Assembly (NCBI GenBank): GCA_947462865.1
Contig: CANHRW010000080.1
Coordinates: 1 to 8,363, forward strand
Length of the DNA: 8,363 bases
DNA from: Bacteroidota bacterium
GTDB taxonomy: Bacteria; Bacteroidota; Bacteroidia; UKL13-3
Direction of reading: 5' to 3'
In this document: piece after piece, positions 1 through 6,300 of the stretch
Layout of the letters: each line of letters starts with the position of its first letter
How positions within the stretch are numbered: position 1 is the first letter of the stretch
Position numbers and translations under genes: made by a program
Notes under the pieces: model-generated
What the model was told of the DNA's origin: nothing
The model's database searches: none
The model's input: only the letters and a program-made list of their open reading frames with translations

Positions 1-470
1 CACTTTTTGGCTATAGCAATTTGGTTTACTCTAAATACTTTAAAATCTTCAAAACCCAATGCTGCAATTTCTTTTTCTAGCTGCCACCTTCTTTTTAAAT
101 ATGGGCTAGAGTGGTTGTGTTCGCAATGGGGGTTTACTAAAACAAACCTGTTTACGCCTCCTGCTTTAGCCATTTGGGCTACAGCCAACGGAATTTCGTA
201 ATCTAATTGCGCGGCATCTTCTAACAATTTATCACTTGAGTAATTAGAACCTAACAAACAAAACACTTCGTCGGCTTCTAAAAAGCTTGATTGGTATTGG
301 TTAATTTGCTTAAAATCTACAATTACTTTTTTAATGTGTATGTGTTTGAATTTTCTTTCGTTGATTCGGGTAAATACAATAATGAACCTGTACATTTTAT
401 TGTTCACCAATTTTTGAACCAATAGTTTACCGATGTTACCGGAAACTCCTACAACCATTGCACGCCTCAT
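1..470 (-). CDS. TIP30/HTATIP2-like NAD(P)-binding protein, 3' end off window
   Basis: An atypical short-chain dehydrogenase-type protein with a Rossmann fold; 156 codons are visible and the C-terminus lies beyond the left edge. It starts at ATG 470-468; a second in-frame ATG (codon 5) is less likely because it sits inside the first beta strand. The dinucleotide-binding loop GVSGNIG is at residues 8-14, followed by VDF (51-53), FCLLGS (70-75), the helix AKAGGVNRFVLV (101-112) and VFR (145-147). This order and spacing match human TIP30/HTATIP2 and its bacterial relatives as I recall them. The family's active-site region looks altered: Tyr124 is present, but the Lys of YxxxK is Arg128, and the Ser-containing strand end reads LVNP. 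It may bind nucleotide without normal dehydrogenase activity. It is transcribed divergently from the AIM24 gene. Family is fairly sure; substrate unknown. Confidence 0.8.
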   Translation of the reverse strand, partial: MRRAMVVGVSGNIGKLLVQKLVNNKMYRFIIVFTRINERKFKHIHIKKVIVDFKQINQYQSSFLEADEVFCLLGSNYSSDKLLEDAAQLDYEIPLAVAQMAKAGGVNRFVLVNPHCEHNHSSPYLKRRWQLEKEIAALGFEDFKVFRVNQIAIAKK

Positions 471-571
471 TGACTAATTTTTGTTGTAAGTTAAACTTTT
501 TTTTCACAATTGCAGCTATCTGAACCCGAGTGCGACGTTTTTCAATTATTATTGAAACAAAATACACTCAA
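471..571. promoter_or_regulatory. Divergent intergenic region with small inverted repeat
   Basis: This 101-bp gap separates two divergent genes, so promoters for both should lie here. I see no clean TTTG / TAnnTTTG pair on either strand. A perfect inverted repeat TTCAAT-tatt-ATTGAA (541-556) lies 15 bases before the AIM24 start and could be an operator or only AT-rich chance. No Shine-Dalgarno sequence precedes either start. Confidence 0.3.
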
Positions 572-1366
572 ATGATTAGCAACCACGAAATAGATTACCG
601 CATTTTTGGAAGCGAAATGCAATGCGTAGAAATTGAACTCGACCCTCAAGAAACTGTTATGGCCGAACCTGGTAGTTTTATGATGATGCAAGAAGGCATT
701 GAAATGAATACCATTTTTGGAGATGGCTCTCAACAATCAGGTGGTATATTGGGCAAATTGATGTCGGCCGGAAAGCGCATGCTTACTGGTGAAAGCTTGT
801 TCATGACAGCTTATACCAATACTGGCTATGGCAAAAAACAAGTGACTTTTGCAGCCCCCTACCCAGGTAAAATTATCCCTTTAGATTTGAACCGTTTGGG
901 TGGCAGAATGACTTGCCAAAAGGATTCGTTTTTGTGTGCAGCCAAAGGGGTAAGCGTAGGTATTGAATTTCAGAAAAAACTAGGCACCGGTTTGTTTGGT
1001 GGCGAAGGTTTTATTATGCAAAAATTAGAAGGCGATGGCTTGGCTTTTTTACATGCTGGCGGACATGTTGAAGAAAGAGAATTGCAACCTGGCGAATTGT
1101 TAAAAATTGATACGGGTTGCATTGTGGCTTTTACCAAAGAGGTAGATTACGACATTCAATTTGTGGGTGGCATTAAGAACACTTTCTTTGGTGGTGAGGG
1201 TGTGTTTTTTGCAACACTCAGAGGCCCTGGAAAAGTATGGATCCAATCATTACCAATTTCGAGATTGGCCGGAAGAATTATCAGCTATGGCAGTGTTGGT
1301 GGACGCAGAGAAGAAGGTGGTTTGCTAGGTGGATTGGGCAATTTGTTGGATGGTGATGGCTTTTAA
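572..1366 (+). CDS. AIM24 family (TIGR00266) protein
   Basis: A 264-residue protein of the AIM24/TIGR00266 family (Pfam AIM24, formerly DUF124). The family has a double-stranded beta-helix-like fold; the yeast namesake is a mitochondrial inner-membrane protein, and the bacterial role is not established. Visible hallmarks are the start IDYRIFGSEMQCVEIEL, the segment VMAEPGSFMMMQEG (about residues 30-43), a glycine-rich FGDG/GGILGKL stretch, the central GLFGGEGF, HAGGHV, and FFGGEGVFFATLRGPG toward the end. The C-terminus is glycine-rich (GGRREEGGLLGGLG). No signal peptide or membrane helix is seen, so it is probably cytoplasmic. The frame is open back to a GTG at 530, but ATG 572 is preferred because family members begin around this point and the extra 14 residues look non-coding. 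It is 24 nt upstream of the ACMSD gene and probably co-transcribed. Confidence 0.92.
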   Translation: MISNHEIDYRIFGSEMQCVEIELDPQETVMAEPGSFMMMQEGIEMNTIFGDGSQQSGGILGKLMSAGKRMLTGESLFMTAYTNTGYGKKQVTFAAPYPGKIIPLDLNRLGGRMTCQKDSFLCAAKGVSVGIEFQKKLGTGLFGGEGFIMQKLEGDGLAFLHAGGHVEERELQPGELLKIDTGCIVAFTKEVDYDIQFVGGIKNTFFGGEGVFFATLRGPGKVWIQSLPISRLAGRIISYGSVGGRREEGGLLGGLGNLLDGDGF

Positions 1367-1390
1367 TTTTTAAACAGTAGTATTTTACAA

Positions 1391-2404
1391 ATGAGTTCAA
1401 TTCCAAAAATTGATGTGCATGCGCATATTTTGCCTGCTCAAATGCCCAATTTAAAAACCAAATATGGTTATGGCGATGATTTTATTTATTTAGAACATAC
1501 AGGCCCCAATACTGCTGATATGATGAAAGCCAATGGGCAGTTTTTTAGAAGCATCGATAGCTTGTGCTGGGACCCAGAGGCTATTTTAGCGCACATGGAC
1601 CAACATGGGGTTCAACTGATGGCCTTGTCTATTGTACCTGTTTTGTTTTACTATTGGGCCAAACCTGAACACACCCTTGAATGGGCGCAATACTACAACA
1701 ACCATGTAGCCGATATTCAAAAAAAATACCCAGGAAGGTTTGTAGGCCTGGGAACTTTGCCTATGCAAGACATTGATTTGGCTTGCCAAGAACTCAAAAG
1801 GTGCAAAGAAGAATTGAATTTACCTGGTATTGAAATTGCCAGCCATATTTTAGCTAAAAATTTAGACGACCCTAGCTTCTACCCTTTGTACCAATTGGCT
1901 TCTGATTTGGGCATGTGTATTTTTGTTCACCCTTGGGACATGATGGGCCAAGAAAAAATGCCTAAGTATTTCTTGCCTTGGTTAATTGGCATGCCAGCAG
2001 AAACCTCATTGGCCATTTGCAGCATGATATTTGGTGGCATTTTCGACAAATTCCCTCAACTGAGGGTGTTGTTTGCTCATGGTGGGGGTTGCTTTCCGCA
2101 AACTTTAGGTAGAATTTCTCATGCTTACCATGCCCGCCCCGATTTGTGTAATGTTCACCAAGTTGCAGACCCTAAAACTTATTTAGATAAATTTTACATT
2201 GATTCTTTGGTGCATGATGAAGCCACTTTTGATTTTATTTTGAAACAATTTGGTGCCGATAGAATTGCCATGGGCAGCGATTTTCCTTTTCCTCTGGGCG
2301 ATTTGGAACACGGTAAATTTATTAAAGAACATGCCAACCTCACTTTAGAAGAAAAACAGCAATTGCTTTACAAAACAGCCAAAACCTGGTTGGGGATAGA
2401 CTAA
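1391..2404 (+). CDS. ACMSD: 2-amino-3-carboxymuconate-6-semialdehyde decarboxylase (ACMSD)
   Basis: A 337-residue, zinc-dependent, non-oxidative decarboxylase of the amidohydrolase superfamily. It converts 2-amino-3-carboxymuconate-6-semialdehyde to 2-aminomuconate semialdehyde, steering tryptophan/kynurenine carbon away from quinolinate and NAD synthesis toward full catabolism (called NbaD in Pseudomonas). Similarity to human ACMSD is high along the whole length, for example FVGLGTLPMQ, FVHPWDM, LPWLIGMPAET, FAHGGG and SDFPFPLGDLE. The known metal and catalytic residues all have counterparts: His10 and His12 (HAH), His180, Asp297, catalytic His230, substrate-contacting Arg53 and Trp197, and Arg241, which in the human dimer reaches into the partner's active site. 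Start at ATG 1391 puts HxH at the normal N-terminal position. It follows the AIM24 gene by 24 nt. No other kynurenine-pathway gene is visible here. It should be an active, cytosolic enzyme. Confidence 0.96.
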   Translation: MSSIPKIDVHAHILPAQMPNLKTKYGYGDDFIYLEHTGPNTADMMKANGQFFRSIDSLCWDPEAILAHMDQHGVQLMALSIVPVLFYYWAKPEHTLEWAQYYNNHVADIQKKYPGRFVGLGTLPMQDIDLACQELKRCKEELNLPGIEIASHILAKNLDDPSFYPLYQLASDLGMCIFVHPWDMMGQEKMPKYFLPWLIGMPAETSLAICSMIFGGIFDKFPQLRVLFAHGGGCFPQTLGRISHAYHARPDLCNVHQVADPKTYLDKFYIDSLVHDEATFDFILKQFGADRIAMGSDFPFPLGDLEHGKFIKEHANLTLEEKQQLLYKTAKTWLGID

Positions 2405-2408
2405 TATG

Positions 2409-2426
2409 CAACTCCTAGCGGAGTTG
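2409..2426 (+). repeat. REP-like hairpin, copy 1
   Basis: CAACTCC-TAGC-GGAGTTG, a perfect 7-bp stem with a 4-base loop, starts five bases after the ACMSD stop. It differs from copy 2 at one loop base only. It is followed by TTTGGTTT, a weaker U tract than that of copy 2. Two near-identical palindromes side by side in an intergenic space resemble paired REP/BIME elements. Confidence 0.65.
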
Positions 2427-2464
2427 TTTGGTTTAGCAAGAGTTTTGTCGACTTGAATAATATT

Positions 2465-2491
2465 CAACTCCTAACGGAGTTGTTTTTTTTT
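2465..2491 (+). terminator. Rho-independent terminator-like hairpin (REP-like copy 2)
   Basis: CAACTCC-TAAC-GGAGTTG (2465-2482) is followed directly by nine T (2483-2491). The layout is that of an intrinsic terminator reading rightward, for the AIM24-ACMSD operon. It also ends eight bases before the stop codon of the convergent small gene on the minus strand, keeping the two transcription units apart. The stem is the same as copy 1, so it may be a repeat that serves as terminator. Confidence 0.65.
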
Positions 2492-2499
2492 GAATAAGA

Positions 2500-2649
2500 C
2501 TAGGGTTTAATCCTAACAATTTTGTTGTCTTTCAAAACAACAAGTACTGAATTCTTCTGTTTTTTGAACTCTATGAGTCTCTCATAAGTCAATTCTAAAC
2601 CTTTCACTATTTTATTTCGAAGTTCAATTTGTTCTTTAACTGTTGTCAT
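2500..2649 (-). CDS. Small protein overlapping the zeta-toxin-like gene; possible antitoxin/partner
   Basis: A 49-residue frame running from ATG 2649-2647 to TAG 2502-2500. It begins MTTVKEQIELRNKIVKG, continues with an amphipathic, charged segment TYERLIEFKKQKN (about 21-33) and ends in a short strand-like tail VLVVLKDNKIVRIKP. It is mostly helical by eye, lysine-rich, and has no signal peptide or membrane segment. Its first 14 bases overlap the end of the zeta-like gene in another frame, an arrangement typical of translationally coupled toxin/partner pairs. The frame is intact and its composition protein-like, which argues it is real despite its length. The antitoxin role is inference from position and size; I cannot assign a family. 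It could equally be an accessory protein of the kinase. Confidence 0.65.
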   Translation of the reverse strand: MTTVKEQIELRNKIVKGLELTYERLIEFKKQKNSVLVVLKDNKIVRIKP

Positions 2650-3220
2650 AAATTTGAATTAGGTCGTTGTAAACAATATCGTTGTAAATTTGAAAAGTTC
2701 CGTCAAATGTTTTTTCAGCTAATAGTTCATGTTTACCAAAAGAATTGTCAAATATAAGTACTCCATCTGCAATTGGAATAAAAACATTGAAAAGATTTTT
2801 TATCCCTTTGATATATCTACGTTTTATGATTTCTGTATCAATATGATGTCCACCCTCTGAAACCCTTGTTTTAACTCGCTCAATTGCTAATTCAACATTT
2901 TGCAACCAAAAAAATAACAAAGTAACTGTAAATCCATTTCTTTTAGCTTCAATAATTTTAGTTCGATAGCTCAATGTTGACAAAGTAGTTTCAAATGCGA
3001 AACTATCATTTAGCATTAAAAGTTCATTGATTCTATTTAACATGATTCGACCTGATTCAATTGATACTTTCTCAGGCTGGAAAGGTGACAAGCCTTTTGC
3101 TATTTCATCGGCATTTACATATTCTTTGCAATTTATAATTTCAGGCAAAATTGTAAATGAAGCTGTTGTTTTTCCAGCCCCATTACAACCAGCAATAATT
3201 TATAGATTTTTGTCTGACAC
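2636..3220 (-). pseudogene. Zeta-toxin-like P-loop kinase, disrupted by a nonsense codon before Walker A
   Basis: Zeta toxins are P-loop kinases, many of which phosphorylate UDP-sugar precursors of the cell wall. In one minus frame I read IIAGCNGAGKTTASF (Walker A) just upstream of TTG 3148, then YVNADEIAKG, FAFETTLS, the arginine-containing segment RVSEGGHH, IKRRYIKGIKNLF and GVLIFDNSFGKHELLAEK, which is the full zeta/AAA order. Codon TAA at 3202-3200 sits where relatives have Tyr (KNLYIIAG), so the frame reads SDKNL-stop-IIAG. Possible starts upstream are GTG 3220 and ATGs at 3259 and 3265, all ending at that stop. Between the stop and TTG 3148 there is no ATG, GTG or TTG, so reinitiation gives a 170-residue protein without the nucleotide-binding loop. 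ATT initiation or readthrough are the only routes to an active enzyme. GC in sampled lines is about 27-37%, against about 40-45% in the ACMSD gene, suggesting transfer. Confidence 0.8.
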
Positions 3221-3309
3221 GCAATCAAAATTAATACAATTAATTAGATTCAGACACATCAACATTGTAGAATAAATTTCATTTAATGTCCAAAAGTCCT
3301 CCCTCCTTC

Positions 3310-3317
3310 TAAATTTG
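3310..3317 (+). promoter_or_regulatory. Candidate Bacteroidota -7 box upstream of the T9SS cargo gene
   Basis: TAAATTTG fits the TAnnTTTG -7 consensus of Bacteroidota sigma factors and lies 28 bases before the proposed TTG start. A matching -33 TTG is not evident about 20 bases upstream, where the sequence is a pyrimidine-rich CCTCCCTCC stretch. A weaker alternative, TATATTTA, is at 3330-3337. Confidence 0.3.
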
Positions 3318-3344
3318 CATGAAATTGGGTATATTTACCTCCAT

Positions 3345-6300
3345 TTGAAAAGCATTTTGACATACCGTTTGAGCATTCAATTTGTTGGCTTACTTTTAGG
3401 GCTAACTGTCAGATTTAACTTGCTTGCAAACGGCTTACCTGATCAAAAAAACGGCATTATGTTTGTTGAAAACAAAGGCCAATGGGACAAACAAATTTTA
3501 TTCAAAGCAGATATTCCAACAGGTAAATTGTTTGTAGCAGCAGGAACGCTTACTTATGTATTTGAGGACAAAGCCACATTGCATGAACTCTCTCATAGAA
3601 GAACCTCTGGTAAAGCTAAATTCCATGCCATCCAATTAAAGTTTGGCAGTAAAAACACACAACCAATCGTTGTAAAAGAAGCGCCATCGCCTGTTTACTT
3701 CAATTTCTTCAAAGGCAGTGCTGAAAATTGGGCCTCGCATGTTCAAGCATTTCAAAAAATTACACTCAAAGAAATTTATCCAGGTATACACCTCGAGTTG
3801 CTTGCTAAAGGCAGCACAGTTAAATTAAATTATATTGTTGAACCGGGCGCCAATCCCAATCAAATAGAATTGGTATATGAAGGAGCCAATCAAATCAAAC
3901 TCAAAAATAAGGGCTTGCACATCAGTACCAGCTTAGGAGAAATTTTTGAAGATGCACCTTATGCCTATCAAATCAATAACCAATTGCCTGAAAACATTGC
4001 CTGTGCAATTGCATTGAACCAAAACAAGGCTTCATTTAAAATAGGAAAATACAACAAACAAAAACAGTTGGTGATTGATCCCACACAAATCTTTGGAACA
4101 TATATTGGTAGCATAGCCGATAATTTTGGGTTTTCTGCTACATATGATAAAGATGGCAATGTGTATGGAGCTGGCACTGTTTATGACTATGGTTTTCCTG
4201 CATCAGCTGGTGCATATGACTTAAGTTTTAATGGTGGTTATGATGGTGAAGCCGAAATTGCTTGTGATGTATTTGTATCTAAATTCAGTGCTGATGGGAG
4301 TACTTTGTTATTTGCAACCTATTTGGGGGGGCAAAAAAATGAACAACCCTATAGTTTGGTTGTGAATCCCAATAATGAACTCTTGGTTTTGGGCAGTACA
4401 GCATCATCAAATTTCCCAACCACACCAGGTACTTTCGATAATAGCTACAATGGCTTAAATGATTTGTTTGTTTCAAAAATGAGTAATGATGGAACTAGTC
4501 TTATTGCTTCTACCTTTATGGGAGGCAACAATGAAGATGGTATTAATGGACAAATTGCATACAAGTATACCACTGATTTTCCATTGGCTTACAATTATGC
4601 CGACTGTTTTAGGTCTGAAATCATCTGCGATAATTTGGGCAATGTATTTTTTGCAAGTACTACGCAGTCACCCAATTTTGCAAATTCAAATGCTGCACAA
4701 AAAACCTTTGGGGGTGGCAAACAAGATGGTGTTGTTGTAAAAATGAATCCCAATTTAAACAGGGTTTTATTTGCAACTTTTTTAGGTGGCACTGGAGACG
4801 ATGCTGCATATTCTCTTTGTTTGGATGCAAACAATAGTTTATATGTTTGTGGCAGTTCTAATAGCAACAACATTTTAAATAGTCAAAATAGTCATTCTGG
4901 ACTCATAGATGGCATATTGGGCAAATACAATGCAAACAGTGGCGTGCTCCAAAACTTGGTTTTTCATGGAACTCCAGACAACGATCAACACTTTTTTGTA
5001 CAAACAGATGCCAATGGCTTTCCTTATGTATTGGGTCAAACAGAAGGCAATTTCAAAACTACGCCCAACGCATATACCAATTTGGGAGCCAAACAATTTG
5101 TCAGTAAATTCAATACTTCATTAGACACTATTTTGGTTCAAGGTACTTTTGGCAGCAATGTTAAATTACCTAATTTGGTTCCATCAGCATTTATGATTGA
5201 TGATTGCGGTAAAATATACATCAGTGGCTGGGGAGGAATTGTCAATGAAAATTACCATTTAGGCACAGGCAATATTTTTAATTTACCATTGAGTGTTGAT
5301 GCTTTTCAGACGCAAACAGATGGTTCTGATTTTTATTTTGCAGTATTTGCAAAGAACATGGTTGGACTCAACTATGCCAGTTATTATGGAGGCAATCAAA
5401 GCAATGAACATGTAGATGGGGGTAGCTCAAGGTTCGACAAAAAAGGAATCGTTTACCAAAGTGTATGTGCTGGTTGTGGTGGTAATTCTGATTTCCCAAC
5501 TACCTCAAATGCACATGCTAGAATAAATCCTGCAAAGCGTCCTAATAGCAATGAAGGGGGGTGTAATTTGGCTATTTTTAAGTTTGATGCTAAACCTTTC
5601 AGTCATGCACCCCAATTTAACGATACCCTTTTATACCTTACCGCAGGCGATACGCTAGACTATGCCATTCAAGCTATAGATATAGATGCAGATTGGATGC
5701 AAATTCAATTGGGGGGTAATTTAATTGGTAGCAATCCACCCAAATTTTCATTGACAGATACTACCAAAACTTTTGGTTCTATTAAAGCATGGCTCCATTT
5801 TTACAGCAATTGCAATGATTACAAACAAGATACATTTACGTTTATTGTTAAAATTTCAGACAATGCCTGCCCTACTTCATTGGAAACAACCAAGAAAATT
5901 AAAATTGTGGTACTGGCGCCAAGCATTGAAGCTCCAATATTAACCTGTGTTAGTAGCAATTCAAATCAATCGGTTCTTCTTAAATGGGGGCTTTCGGGGC
6001 AATTGACTGTAGCTAACCAAATTCAGATTTTCAAAAAAACCAACAATGGCAACTATAGATTGCTCACTACCACCTCCGATAACCAGTATATAGACCCAAC
6101 AAATGGCAGTCAATTCAACAATTTAATTTGTTACAAGTTGGTAGGATTAAACAATTGCGGCATTCCGAGTGATACCTCTAACGAAATGTGTTTTGACAAT
6201 TCCACCAATGCGCAAGACTATTTGGCTTTTTCTAATTTAGATTCAATTCTTATGACCTTACAGGTATTTGATACCTTAGATGTAGAATTTGACTTGGTTT

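Noticed and set aside
541..556. TTCAAT/ATTGAA inverted repeat as a terminator
   Set aside because: The stem is all A/T but for one pair and no T tract follows; kept only as a weak operator candidate.
530..571. GTG at 530 as start of the AIM24 gene
   Set aside because: The extra 14 residues do not resemble the family N-terminus, and ATG 572 gives the expected beginning.
2447..2452. GTCGAC palindrome between the two hairpins
   Set aside because: A six-base palindrome is expected by chance and has no supporting context.
2409..2482. Start of a CRISPR array
   Set aside because: Only two copies, each a perfect palindrome, with no further repeats and no cas gene nearby.
3027..3275. Plus-strand open frame of 82 codons antisense to the zeta-like gene
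   Set aside because: It is a shadow of the minus-strand coding sequence; the protein has no recognisable features and the minus frame carries the zeta motifs.
3203..3334. In-frame open stretch upstream of the zeta nonsense codon, possibly an N-terminal extension
   Set aside because: It stays open for about 44 codons with ATGs at 3259 and 3265, but resembles no zeta N-terminus I know and overlaps the cargo gene's promoter region; probably non-coding.
4486..5124. Several 60-90 codon frames on both strands inside the T9SS cargo gene
   Set aside because: The main frame is continuous with recognisable domains throughout, so these are by-products of its codon use.
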